A stretch of 51,268 nucleotides of DNA from an uncultured Victivallaceae bacterium (GTDB lineage: Bacteria; Verrucomicrobiota; Lentisphaeria; Victivallales; Victivallaceae), in NCBI GenBank assembly GCA_944389925.1, contig CALXOD010000022.1, positions 1 to 51,268 of the forward strand. Direction: 5' to 3'. The number at the start of each line of letters is the position of its first letter. The stretch's first letter is position 1. A program made the translations under genes and the position numbers. Shown piece by piece: positions 34,545 through 43,283 of the stretch. The notes beneath the pieces were generated by a model. The model was not told the origin of the DNA. It saw nothing but the letters and a program-made list of their open reading frames with translations, and ran no database searches.

Positions 34545-35594
34545 ATGGAACCCGTAAAAGTCGGAATCATCGGTCTCGGATTCATGGGCACCACGCATCT
34601 CGCCATTCACCGGAGCAATCCCAAGAGCCGTGTGGTGGCTGTCGCCGATATCGATTCGGACAAACGTGCCGGCGACATTCGCAAAGTGGTCGGCAATATC
34701 GGCGGCGGTCGAAATGACCGCATCGATCTGACCGGTATTCGCGTCTACGAGAATGCCGCAGCGTTGCTGGCCGATCCGGAAGTGGAAGAAGTGGACATCT
34801 GTTTGCCCACTTATCTGCATGCCGATGTTGCCATCGCCGCATTACGCGCCGGTAAGCACGTTCTGCTGGAGAAACCGGTGGCACTTGATTATGAACAGGC
34901 TGCAGCCATCGTCGCCGCGGCCCGGGAATCGGACCGTTGTTTTACTGTCGGGCTATGTGTACGTGCCTGGCCGGAATACCGCCGGGCTTTTGAAGAGGTC
35001 GCTGCCGGGCGGCTGGGGAAGATCCGCAGTGCTTTTTTTAAACGTTTTTCTCCGAATGTGGACGGGAACGGCTGGCAGAACTGGTACATGAAGGATGAAC
35101 TCAGTGGTGGGGCACTGCTGGATCTGCATATGCATGATATAGATGAAGTGCTCTATTTCTGTGGTCGTCCGAAGGCCGTATCATCGGTTGGAACAACGTA
35201 TAAAACCGGGATTTATGATCATGTCTTCACATTGTATCATTTTGATGCCGAAACGCCCGCTGTCTGTGCCGAAGGCGGTTGGTCCGCGGCGAAAACGGCT
35301 CCTTTTGAAATGAGTTTCCAGCTGATCGGAGAAAAGGCGACCATTATCAGCGGACCGACAGGAATGTTCCTGTACCATGTGGATGGCGCTGTGGAGAAAG
35401 TGGAATTCGAGGCCGGATCCATGCCGACCGGATGGCACGTCGAAATCGATCACTTTCTGGATGCTGTCCGGGGGCGGGCGGACATCCGGAAGTTCCTGCC
35501 GCTGCAGGATATTCTGGACGGCATGGCGATTTACGAGGCGGAGCGCCGTTCGCTGGGAGAGGGCGGTGTCGCCGTCACTGTGGATTATCGTTGA
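34545..35594 (+). CDS. Gfo/Idh/MocA-family oxidoreductase
   Basis: A 349-residue NAD(P)-dependent dehydrogenase. The Rossmann part (about 4-125) has IIGLGFMGTTHLAIHR, and LLEKPVALDYEQA marks the conserved EKP motif. The C-terminal sheet domain (125-340) holds the active-site LLDLHMHDID. The family oxidises or reduces sugars, inositols and cyclic polyols. It is first in an operon with an epimerase and a propeller-like protein and next to the PocR-AraC gene. A role in a redox-epimerisation route for a rare sugar or inositol is plausible. Full length. Confidence 0.88.
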   Translation: MEPVKVGIIGLGFMGTTHLAIHRSNPKSRVVAVADIDSDKRAGDIRKVVGNIGGGRNDRIDLTGIRVYENAAALLADPEVEEVDICLPTYLHADVAIAALRAGKHVLLEKPVALDYEQAAAIVAAARESDRCFTVGLCVRAWPEYRRAFEEVAAGRLGKIRSAFFKRFSPNVDGNGWQNWYMKDELSGGALLDLHMHDIDEVLYFCGRPKAVSSVGTTYKTGIYDHVFTLYHFDAETPAVCAEGGWSAAKTAPFEMSFQLIGEKATIISGPTGMFLYHVDGAVEKVEFEAGSMPTGWHVEIDHFLDAVRGRADIRKFLPLQDILDGMAIYEAERRSLGEGGVAVTVDYR

Positions 35595-35620
35595 ATATTC
35601 ACTGTCGGAGGTGAAGGAAG

Positions 35621-36493
35621 ATGAAGTATTATGCTGCATTGAATGCCTGGGTACTGGGGGGATTCGGAGGAGAGCGCGACGCGTTCGCCTGCATCGACGA
35701 CGCTGCCGAATTCGGGATGGATGGTGTGGAGCTGACAATCGGTGACGTCGTGCCTTGGGGAATCCCGGCAGACGAATGCCGCCGGATTCGGGAATACGCC
35801 CGGGAGCGGGGCCTGGGCCTGCGCTCGGTGGCGAGCGGATGCGGCTGGAGTCAGCCGCTGAGCGCCCCGAATGAAGAAGCGCGTCGCAATGCGGTGGCGA
35901 TGGTTCGGGATTATCTGCGGATCGCCGCGGAACTGGGTGCGGAATGCGCCCTGGTGATTCCCGGAGTGGTCAATGCCGGATGGGATCCCGCCTGTCCGGT
36001 GACCCCCGCGGCTGTGGTGTGGCGCCAGGCAACAAAATCCATTCAGGAGCTGCTGCCCGTGGCTGCGGAATGTCGGGTTGCCATTGCCTGTGAAAACGTC
36101 TGGAACAAATTTCTGACTGATCCCTTTGCCATGCGTCAGTTTATCGATCAATTCGAATCTCCCTGGGTGGGGTCGTATCTGGACGTGGCGAATTGTTTGA
36201 ACGTGGGCTATCCGCAGGACTGGATCGACATTCTGGGAGAACGGATCAAAGGAGTGCATTTCAAAAACTGGAAGTCGGAGGATTTCGGAGGGGGACTGCA
36301 CGGCTTCGGAGAAGACATTACCGTCGGAGAGGCGGACTATCCGGCCATTCTTGCTGCGCTGGAGCGGATCGGGTATCGGGGACCGGTCACGGTGGAGATG
36401 ATTCCGTTCTGCAGATTGCCGGATATGGTATTGCCGGACCGGGAACTGGGACGGGCGGCAGCTGAGCGTCTGCGGGAGATTCTAGCCCGGTGA
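35621..36493 (+). CDS. TIM-barrel sugar isomerase/epimerase
   Basis: A 290-residue xylose-isomerase-like barrel. Metal-binding candidates are E in ACENVWNK (about 159), D in SYLDVANC (about 187), H in GVHFKNW (about 213) and E in TVEMIPF (about 262). It follows the dehydrogenase by 26 bases, and its TGA overlaps the GTG start of the next gene by 4 bases. The pair resembles inosose/keto-sugar pathways in which a dehydrogenase makes a keto sugar and this barrel moves the carbonyl. Substrate not determined. Confidence 0.82.
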   Translation: MKYYAALNAWVLGGFGGERDAFACIDDAAEFGMDGVELTIGDVVPWGIPADECRRIREYARERGLGLRSVASGCGWSQPLSAPNEEARRNAVAMVRDYLRIAAELGAECALVIPGVVNAGWDPACPVTPAAVVWRQATKSIQELLPVAAECRVAIACENVWNKFLTDPFAMRQFIDQFESPWVGSYLDVANCLNVGYPQDWIDILGERIKGVHFKNWKSEDFGGGLHGFGEDITVGEADYPAILAALERIGYRGPVTVEMIPFCRLPDMVLPDRELGRAAAERLREILAR

Positions 36494-37755
36494 AAGCGGT
36501 GAAAATTGTGCCTTCTACGGGGCAGGTGGAACGGGCTGCGGATGGCAAAGTCTACGGCTGGATCCGGCGTAAAAATACACCGTATTTTGTCCTGCACAAC
36601 GGCAAGGCGGAACGTCTGGAAAAGAAGCCCGTGTGGACTCCCGCCACCGGCGCAGTAACCGGTTCTCAGTTCCTGGTTCATCGGGATTTTCCGAAGAACG
36701 GCGGAAAATTAAAGGAATTGGATTTGATTGAACGCAAACTGACCGTAACCGAACCGGATGGCAAGGTGCGGGAGTTGCCGATCGATTACGCCAGCAAAGG
36801 AGTATATATTATGAGTATGGCAGCGTTACCGGATGGGACGGTTCGGGGCGCGGCCATGCATCCGATGCGCTATTTCATCTTTGATACCGGCAAACAGGCG
36901 TTTACGGGGACCGGCAATGCGGTTTACCAGTGGAACGCCCTGCAGACGGATGGCACGCATCTTTTCGTCGGCGGTTACGGCAATGGGGCGCTGTTGGACT
37001 GGGACATCACCAAACCTTTCACCGGGGTGGAAAAGAAACCTCATCCGAACGACAATCCCTATAACTTCGGCGAGGCGACACCGGAAATCCACCGTCCGAG
37101 TTACATCGTTTTGATGCCGGATCAGCGTACGCTGGTCATGGCCGGTACTCCCGGATACGGTCGTACCGGAGGCGGACTGGTGTTGGCTGACCGCGAGCGT
37201 CGCAGCATGCGGATCATCCCGCAGAATCGGATGATGTCGCCCCAGTCGGTTAACAGTCTGTTGCCGCTGAGCGAAAAGACGTTGCTGTGTGGAGGAACGG
37301 TGACTCCGGGAACCGGCGGGCGTACGATTGCGAAGGAGGCGGAACTCGGCATTTTCGATTTGGAAAAAGAGGCCTTCATCTGGCGGGGAAAACCGGTTGC
37401 GGGGGTGAAATCCTATTATTCCATGCTGCCGCTTGCCGACGGCAAGGTGTTGATTGCCGCTGACCTGGACAAGCTGCTGGTGTTTGATCCGGCAAAGCGT
37501 ACGCTGGAGAAAAACATTGCGATTGAGCCGCTTGAGATGGGCCGAATGATCTGGCAGCAGGGGCCGCGGATGCTTCAGAGCGACGGGAATCGCATTTTGG
37601 TTCTTATGGAACGGGGCGTTGCGGAATTTCTGCCGGAGTCCGGCACTTTGCGGAAATTGACGGATGTTCCGAAACGTATCACTTCCGGTGGTACAGTCAG
37701 TGGCGGGCGGATCTATTTTGCCTGCGGGCCGGAGCTGTGGAGTTATCGGTATTGA
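36490..37755 (+). CDS. propeller-like protein, unknown function
   Basis: A 421-residue protein with repeated short beta strands of the WD/YVTN type (such as GGTVTPGTGG, LPLADGKVLIAADLDKLL, and FDLEKEAFIWRG), indicating a beta-propeller. It has no signal peptide and no membrane segment. It starts with GTG overlapping the stop of the epimerase gene (GTGA) and so belongs to the same operon. Propellers of this kind can be lactonases, dehydrogenases or binding proteins. A sugar lactonase or pathway accessory is a reasonable guess, with no catalytic residue identified. Confidence 0.65.
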   Translation: MKAVKIVPSTGQVERAADGKVYGWIRRKNTPYFVLHNGKAERLEKKPVWTPATGAVTGSQFLVHRDFPKNGGKLKELDLIERKLTVTEPDGKVRELPIDYASKGVYIMSMAALPDGTVRGAAMHPMRYFIFDTGKQAFTGTGNAVYQWNALQTDGTHLFVGGYGNGALLDWDITKPFTGVEKKPHPNDNPYNFGEATPEIHRPSYIVLMPDQRTLVMAGTPGYGRTGGGLVLADRERRSMRIIPQNRMMSPQSVNSLLPLSEKTLLCGGTVTPGTGGRTIAKEAELGIFDLEKEAFIWRGKPVAGVKSYYSMLPLADGKVLIAADLDKLLVFDPAKRTLEKNIAIEPLEMGRMIWQQGPRMLQSDGNRILVLMERGVAEFLPESGTLRKLTDVPKRITSGGTVSGGRIYFACGPELWSYRY

Positions 37756-37775
37756 ATGATGCCGGCCGCGGGACA

Positions 37776-37804
37776 ACTCCTCCGCGATAACAGTGCGGAG
37801 GAGT
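37776..37804 (+). terminator. hairpin after the dehydrogenase operon
   Basis: A perfect 10-bp stem, ACTCCTCCGC (37776-37785) with GCGGAGGAGT (37795-37804), 9-base loop. No U-run follows, so it may slow rather than stop transcription, or protect the 3' end. It lies 20 bases past the stop. Confidence 0.5.
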
Positions 37805-37822
37805 CGTGGTTGTAAAATTCCG

Positions 37823-37844
37823 TTTTCGTGATATATTACGAAAA
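37823..37844 (+). promoter_or_regulatory. palindromic operator-like site ahead of the glycosyltransferase
   Basis: TTTTCGT (37823-37829) and ACGAAAA (37838-37844) flank an 8-base AT-rich core containing TATATT, a plausible -10 box. If it is the promoter, the glycosyltransferase starts downstream (for example ATG 37926). Confidence 0.4.
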
Positions 37845-37925
37845 TGGACTGAAAAACGGGGAATGGGTGCGATTGATTCTCCGTTCTTTTTTTTGCAGAT
37901 TATTCTTTCGGAAAGTTGCCGGAAT

Positions 37926-39311
37926 ATGTTGCGTAGAGATGAAAACACACCCGGAATGCCGTTCCCCATGAACGCCGGGAATGGAGAAGGTTCACCCGCC
38001 CGGTGGCGGCGGTGGTTGAATCTGGCATTGTTACTGGTCATTCCCGCTCTGATGATCGTGGTGCTGTGTGTGCTGGATCGAAGCGCTTTGACTGTGACGG
38101 TGATCAATCCGGCAGTAACGGAATGGGTCGAATGTTGCGGAGTGGTGCTGAGTGCGGCAAGTATTCTGTATTTCATCTGGGTGGTATCGCTGGCTGTCCG
38201 GCGTTACCGGGAGGTTGAGCCGGTATCGGATGCGGAACTTCCAACCTGTACTGTGATTGTCCCCGCCTACAATGAAGGGCGTCATGTGCTGGAAACACTG
38301 CATAGCATTCTGGCCGGAGACTATCCGCCGGACAAGCTGGAGATCATGGCTGTCAATGACGGCAGCCGCGATGATACCTGGGTGTGGATTTCCCGGGCTG
38401 CGGCGGAGTCCGGCGGTCGGATTCATGCAATCAATCTGGAGCGGAATCGCGGAAAACGAGGCGCCATGCATGCCGGTTTTCTGGCCTCACATGGGGAAAT
38501 CGTGATTTCGATTGACAGTGACTCGATTATTCTGCCGGATACGCTGCGGCGTATGGTTTCTCCTTTTGTCCGCTATCCGGAGGTCGGCGGAGTGGCCGGC
38601 AATGTGAAAGTCTTGAATTGGGATGGTGGTTTAATTCCCAAGATGCTGGATGTGAACTTTGTTTTCAGCTTTGATCTGATCCGCGCGGCGCAGAGTGCGG
38701 TGCGTGCGGTTTTTTGTTCCCCCGGAGCTTTGACGGCCTGTCGTCGCGCAGTGGTGATGCCGAGAATTGATGAATGGGTGAATCAGCAGTTTCTCGGGCG
38801 TCCGGCCAACATCGGCGAAGACCGGGCATTGACCAATCTGATTTTGAAATCCGGTTATGCCGTGGTGTTTCAGCGATCCGCCATCGTTCTGACCCGGGTG
38901 CCGGAGACGTATTATGGGCTGTCCCGGATGTTGATCCGCTGGGCACGCAGCAATATTCGGGAAAATCTGGAAATGCTGTTGTTTGCCTTCAATTTCCGCC
39001 GCCGTGCCGCCTACAGCCGGATGGCACTGGTAGTGAACCTGGTTATGCAGTTATGCTGGATGGTAACGCCGGTGTTTGCTGCATTTCTTTTCCTGTACTG
39101 TATGATTGCCACGCTGGGAGCGTTTCTGCTGTCGCTGCTGCCGGTACTGGTGCTGTCGGCTGTGTTTCCGGCGAGCGTCTACTTTCTCCGGCGCGGTTGC
39201 AGCGGGACATGCATGGTGTACTTCTATGCGTTGTTCGGTTTTATAGCGATGTTCTGGATTGCGCCGTTCGCGCTGTTTTCGTTTCACCGTTCCGGTTGGC
39301 TGACTCGCTGA
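37926..39311 (+). CDS. processive family 2 glycosyltransferase, membrane-bound
   Basis: About 461 residues from ATG 37926 (GTG 37806 and ATG 37862 are earlier starts in frame). Two membrane segments come first (about residues 30-50 and 65-90). The GT-A domain follows, with VIVPAYNEG, the UDP-binding VNDGS, the metal-binding DSDS, the acceptor region GED and the LIRWARSN motif typical of hyaluronan/cellulose-type synthases (R/Q-x-x-R-W). Several C-terminal helices form the channel. The enzyme should polymerise or transfer a UDP-sugar and export the chain. It sits alone between a hairpin and a convergent operon; the polysaccharide is unknown. Confidence 0.85.
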   Translation: MLRRDENTPGMPFPMNAGNGEGSPARWRRWLNLALLLVIPALMIVVLCVLDRSALTVTVINPAVTEWVECCGVVLSAASILYFIWVVSLAVRRYREVEPVSDAELPTCTVIVPAYNEGRHVLETLHSILAGDYPPDKLEIMAVNDGSRDDTWVWISRAAAESGGRIHAINLERNRGKRGAMHAGFLASHGEIVISIDSDSIILPDTLRRMVSPFVRYPEVGGVAGNVKVLNWDGGLIPKMLDVNFVFSFDLIRAAQSAVRAVFCSPGALTACRRAVVMPRIDEWVNQQFLGRPANIGEDRALTNLILKSGYAVVFQRSAIVLTRVPETYYGLSRMLIRWARSNIRENLEMLLFAFNFRRRAAYSRMALVVNLVMQLCWMVTPVFAAFLFLYCMIATLGAFLLSLLPVLVLSAVFPASVYFLRRGCSGTCMVYFYALFGFIAMFWIAPFALFSFHRSGWLTR

Positions 39312-39317
39312 GTCAGC
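39299..39317. terminator. hairpin covering two convergent stop codons
   Basis: GCTGACTC (39299-39306) and GAGTCAGC (39310-39317) with a 3-base loop form a perfect stem that includes the TGA of the glycosyltransferase gene and the TGA of the AlbA_2 gene. Only one base separates the two genes. It may work in both directions. Confidence 0.5.
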
Positions 39318-40623
39318 GTTTATCCAGATAGGTTCGCATCAGTTTCGGCAGCTGCCGGTAAACACGTTCATCCAGATTGAAGCGTTCGCCGATTTCCCGC
39401 ATCAGCCGTGCGGCATGGGCTTCGCAGCCGCTGGCCAGGTCCGCTGCCGTGCGGCGCAGTGTCGTTTTCACTTCGGCAATCCGACAGGGTTCAGAATCCT
39501 GCAACAACGCGGTTCGGATGGGGCGCCCTTGACGGGTGCGGCGTGGTTCCGGGGAGGTCGCGGTCAGGACCAGGCGATCGGTATTGGCGAGCGTGACACG
39601 CATTTCCAGCATCTGTTCCACGAATCCGAGTTCAGAATAAAGACGGCTGATGAAATCCACGGCCTCGGCGGAAAATTTCAATAGAAACTCGCAGGGCAGG
39701 CGGCGATCCGGCGTAGGGCACAGCCGGGTGTAAAACAGCAAGCCGCTTTTGCCGATCTGGCAGAATTTCGTGGTGTTTTCCGGAAAAATCCGCAATGCGG
39801 TATTGGTGCAGTAAGCCTTTTCCAGTTCTCCGGGGGCCAGCCATTCCTCTTCTGTGCGGGGCTGTCGCGCCGCTTCCGCAGCGCGGCGCAGTTCGGCGAA
39901 GGTGAAGCGTTCCGGATCGTATTCCGGAAGCGCGACGACAATCTCCAGTCGGATCATATCCGCATCTGCGGGCAGGGGATGGCGGCGGAGAAAATAATTT
40001 CTGGCTGTAGCCGCATCATCGCTGAAACGCAGGTTGGGTTTTTCCGTCTGTTCCCGGTTTTCATAAAGAATGCCGCGCAACATACGTCCGAGCAGTTCCC
40101 GTTGATTGCGGAGCGCACGCTGAATGAGCTGATGCAGTTCCATGGCCCGGACCGCCGGACGGCTGGATGCGTCGGTGGTGCGAATGTAGAACACCCCCTG
40201 CTGCAATTCGCCTTCCACCCCGTTTGCACAGACATGCGGGAGCGAAGAAAAGGGGCGGATGACGAAAACGGCATAGCGTTTCCCATCCACGAGCGGGCGT
40301 TCGATGGTGAAATCGATCGGCGGCTCCACGTGACGGTTGATAAAAGGACCGACGATGGAAGGATCAAAGGAATGGGCCTCCTCCCGATTCAGTCCGGTAT
40401 AGACAGAAGGATGTCCCGAGGCGTCTTCACCGACACCGACAATGACATAACCGCCTTTGGTGTTGGCCATGGCCAGGCAGTGGCGAACCAGCTTGGCGCG
40501 GCCGGGGCGGGGGAGGCGGTTCCAATTCATGGCGGCTTTGTAGTCCAGTTCATCGGATTCCACGCCGCGATAGATCAGGCTTTTCCAGTCTACCGTGATT
40601 TTGTCGGTCAGTGTCTGGGGCAT
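39313..40623 (-). CDS. AlbA_2 (Schlafen-like) domain protein
   Basis: About 436 residues from the ATG at 40623 (an earlier in-frame start lies inside the upstream gene and is unlikely). The N-terminal AlbA_2 domain (about 15-150) has ESDELDYKAA, ANTKGGYVIVGVGED and the basic loop typical of this nucleic-acid-binding/nuclease-like fold. The C-terminal part (about 190-430) is unassigned. Such proteins act as regulators, tRNA nucleases or anti-phage proteins. This one is the last gene of the operon ruvB - Bax-inhibitor-1 - zinc ribbon - AlbA_2, 19 bases behind the zinc-ribbon gene. Confidence 0.75.
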   Translation of the reverse strand: MPQTLTDKITVDWKSLIYRGVESDELDYKAAMNWNRLPRPGRAKLVRHCLAMANTKGGYVIVGVGEDASGHPSVYTGLNREEAHSFDPSIVGPFINRHVEPPIDFTIERPLVDGKRYAVFVIRPFSSLPHVCANGVEGELQQGVFYIRTTDASSRPAVRAMELHQLIQRALRNQRELLGRMLRGILYENREQTEKPNLRFSDDAATARNYFLRRHPLPADADMIRLEIVVALPEYDPERFTFAELRRAAEAARQPRTEEEWLAPGELEKAYCTNTALRIFPENTTKFCQIGKSGLLFYTRLCPTPDRRLPCEFLLKFSAEAVDFISRLYSELGFVEQMLEMRVTLANTDRLVLTATSPEPRRTRQGRPIRTALLQDSEPCRIAEVKTTLRRTAADLASGCEAHAARLMREIGERFNLDERVYRQLPKLMRTYLDKR

Positions 40624-40642
40624 GTACGGTGTTGCTCCTGTC

Positions 40643-41350
40643 TCAGAGGTCTTCCAGATAAACCAGATGGCGGCAATGATCACACTCGGTGACGGCACCG
40701 CGTCGTGCATGGGTCATGGTCTGGGGCGTCAGTTTGAGAAAACAATTGCCGCAGATGCCGTCGGTGATGGGGGACACCGGTGTGGTATCCCCTTCTTTCA
40801 GCAGAGAGTCGTAACGCTCCACCAGGGACTTTTCAATTTTCCCGGCGGCAACGGTACGCGACTGCTGCTGTGTAGTGATTTCCTGACGGACTTCTTTTTC
40901 CAGTTGATCGAATTCCATCCATTCGGCCTTGAGCGCGCGGATCCGGGCGGAGGCTTCGGCGGTTTGCCGTTTCAAGTCCTCCTGCTGTTTTTCCAGTTGA
41001 TCATATTGTTCGAGTGCGGTGGTTTCGAGTTCGCCGATGCGTTTCCGGCTCATGGCGATTTCCGCCATCATGGTCTGATACTCGGCATTTTTCTTGACCA
41101 GCGCGGATTGCTGCTGGAGTTTCTGAATGCTGTGCTCGATCGTATTGACTTCGGATTCGGCCTGCCGGATGGCAAGTTCCGTTGCTTTGACTTTTTTCCG
41201 ATAGTGCTCGACTTCGGCGTCAATCGCTGCCTTGGCATCGGCGATGCGCCGGCGTTCTTTGGGAAGAAGCGTTAGACGGGTATTCAAATCACGAATGCGC
41301 AGATCGATTTTCTGCAGTTCCAGCAGAGCCAGGGCCCAGGGTGCCGCCAT
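40643..41350 (-). CDS. zinc-ribbon coiled-coil protein (DUF164/CT398-like)
   Basis: A 235-residue protein. About 170 residues of coiled coil (residues 10-180, e.g. KKVKATELAIRQAESEVN) are followed by a C4 zinc ribbon with CGNC and CDHC near 195-230. The same architecture is found in CT398 and other bacterial proteins of unclear role, which bind RNA polymerase sigma-54 or flagellar/secretory parts in some species. It is third in the operon starting with ruvB, 24 bases behind the membrane protein gene. Confidence 0.85.
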   Translation of the reverse strand: MAAPWALALLELQKIDLRIRDLNTRLTLLPKERRRIADAKAAIDAEVEHYRKKVKATELAIRQAESEVNTIEHSIQKLQQQSALVKKNAEYQTMMAEIAMSRKRIGELETTALEQYDQLEKQQEDLKRQTAEASARIRALKAEWMEFDQLEKEVRQEITTQQQSRTVAAGKIEKSLVERYDSLLKEGDTTPVSPITDGICGNCFLKLTPQTMTHARRGAVTECDHCRHLVYLEDL

Positions 41351-41374
41351 TTTTTCAGAGGTCCTTTCCAGGTT

Positions 41375-42100
41375 TCATCTGCGCCGCCCGAAGAGTCGGA
41401 GCAGCAGCAGGAAGAGGTTAATGAAGTCCAGATAAAGCGCCAATGCGCCCATGATTGCGATTTTTCGGCTGGTTTCACCGTCGATGCGGGAGGCTGCCAG
41501 GGCCATTGCCCGGATCTTCTGGGTATCGTAAGCCGTCAGCCCGGCGAAAATGAAGATGCCGCAGTAGGTCAGAATCCAGTAAAGTGTGCTGTTGGCCCAG
41601 AACAGGTTGATCAGCGTTCCGATCAGAAAACCGCAAAGTGCCATGAAAACGAACCGCCCGACCGTCGACAAATCCCGTTTCGTCAGGTATCCGTACAGGC
41701 TGGCAGCCCCGAAGGTCAGGCTGGTGGCGAAGAACGTCGCGGCGATCGATTCTCCGGTGTAAAGCAGAAAGATCATGGAAAACAGCACGCTGTTCAACGC
41801 CGCATAGGCCAGAAAACCCACAGTTGCCGCCACGGCGGAAATCCGGTTGATTGCGGCGGTGAGTCCGAGCACGAGCAGCAACTCCGCCAGGCAGATACCG
41901 AAAAACAACAGTTGATTGGAAGCGATTGCCTGAATCAGCCGTTGGTCCGCCGCCAGAAGCCAGGCCAGAGCACCGGTCAGCGCCAGTCCCGCGCACATCC
42001 AGCCGTAAACACGGTTGATGAAGGCGTTCTGGAGGCGGATAGTCGCCAGGCATTCATCTTGCACGTCGGCATGATCGATGGTGGTCCGATAATCAGTCAT
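41375..42100 (-). CDS. Bax inhibitor-1/YccA-family membrane protein
   Basis: A 241-residue membrane protein with seven hydrophobic segments and the family signature around FAGLTAYDTQKIRAMA and the final LDFINLFLLLLRLFGRR. The BI-1 family forms calcium- or proton-sensitive channels or acts as a stress modulator. Start at 42100, 34 bases behind ruvB. Length is normal. Confidence 0.92.
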   Translation of the reverse strand: MTDYRTTIDHADVQDECLATIRLQNAFINRVYGWMCAGLALTGALAWLLAADQRLIQAIASNQLLFFGICLAELLLVLGLTAAINRISAVAATVGFLAYAALNSVLFSMIFLLYTGESIAATFFATSLTFGAASLYGYLTKRDLSTVGRFVFMALCGFLIGTLINLFWANSTLYWILTYCGIFIFAGLTAYDTQKIRAMALAASRIDGETSRKIAIMGALALYLDFINLFLLLLRLFGRRR

Positions 42101-42134
42101 TTTCTTCTTCAGTCAAAAAACGGATGAGACTGCT

Positions 42135-43157
42135 TCAAAACAGTTCCCCCTGATGATTTCGTGTTGTTGCCTTGAGTCCCAGTTTTTCCCAGGCTTTCGG
42201 CGTGGCGACGCGTCCTTTCGGAGTGCGTACGAGGTAGCCTTTCTGGATCAGGAACGGTTCGTAAACGTCTTCGATCGAACCTTCTTCTTCTCCTACGGAA
42301 ACGGCGATGTTCTTCAGGCCCACCGGACCGCCGCCGAAGTTGGCGATGATGACTTCAAGGATTCGCACGTCCATGTCATCCAGCCCGTCACAGTCGATCT
42401 GAAGCATTTCCAGTGCCTGCTGGGCGACCCCCTCCGTAATAACCGAATCCGCCCGCACCTGGGCGTAGTCGCGCGCCCGGCGCAGGAGGTTGTTGGCAAT
42501 GCGGGGCGTGCCGCGGCTGCGTCCGGCGATTTCGGCGGCGCCTTCCGGTTCGATGGCGATGCCGAGAATGCCCGCGGAACGGGTGATGATCTGCGCCAAG
42601 CTCCGCGGATCATAGTAATCCAGTCGGATGTTGAGTCCGAAGCGGGAACGCAGCGGTGCGGAGATCATCCCCTGTCGGGTGGTGGCTCCGATCAGCGTGA
42701 AATGCGGTACATTCAACCGGACCGAGCGCGCCCCGGGCCCCTGTTCAAGCATGATATCGATGAAAAAATCCTCCATGGCGCTGTAGAGGTATTCCTCCAC
42801 AGTGGTATTGAGGCGATGGATTTCGTCGATGAAGAGGATGTCTCCTTCCTGCAGGGAAGTCAGGAGGCCGGCAAGGTCTCCGGGTTTTTCGATCGCGGGC
42901 CCGCTGGAACTTTTCAGGTTGCAGCCGCGTTCGTTGGCGATGATGTAGGCCAGAGTGGTTTTTCCGAGTCCCGGAGGACCGGAAAGCAGGATATGGTCCA
43001 GTGCCTCTCCCCGTTCCCGGGCGGCGTGCACGAAGAGTTCGAGTTGATCCTTGACTTTGTCCTGCCCCGGAAAGTCGGCGAAACTGGGGGGACGCAAAGT
43101 GTTTTCCCGGGCCGGGTCGCGTTTGTTGAGCGTGGAAGTGATGAATCGTTCGGTCAT
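42135..43157 (-). CDS. ruvB: RuvB, Holliday junction branch-migration motor
   Basis: The 340-residue AAA+ ATPase that, with RuvA, drives branch migration of Holliday junctions. Walker A is GPPGLGKTT near residue 60-68, Walker B DEIHRL (about 111-116), sensor 1 [18 protein letters not shown] (about 158-175), and the C-terminal winged helix (about 260-330) contains [12 protein letters not shown]. Full length. It is first in the minus-strand operon and divergent from the transketolase gene. ruvA and ruvC are not nearby. Confidence 0.97.
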   Translation of the reverse strand: MTERFITSTLNKRDPARENTLRPPSFADFPGQDKVKDQLELFVHAARERGEALDHILLSGPPGLGKTTLAYIIANERGCNLKSSSGPAIEKPGDLAGLLTSLQEGDILFIDEIHRLNTTVEEYLYSAMEDFFIDIMLEQGPGARSVRLNVPHFTLIGATTRQGMISAPLRSRFGLNIRLDYYDPRSLAQIITRSAGILGIAIEPEGAAEIAGRSRGTPRIANNLLRRARDYAQVRADSVITEGVAQQALEMLQIDCDGLDDMDVRILEVIIANFGGGPVGLKNIAVSVGEEEGSIEDVYEPFLIQKGYLVRTPKGRVATPKAWEKLGLKATTRNHQGELF

Positions 43158-43283
43158 GTTTTCAGCAAAATAAGACTTGAAATTTCCGCTTCGGCGGTGT
43201 TAATTATTTCATATTCTCTATACTGTAAGTCTTCCGGGAGGAATTGCCAATGCCTCGACCGGAAAAAAGAAAGGATTTTCCCG

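Noticed and set aside
42153-43283. The in-frame extension upstream of transketolase
   Set aside because: It is antisense to ruvB through its whole length, and the clear start with AAAGGA lies at 43284.
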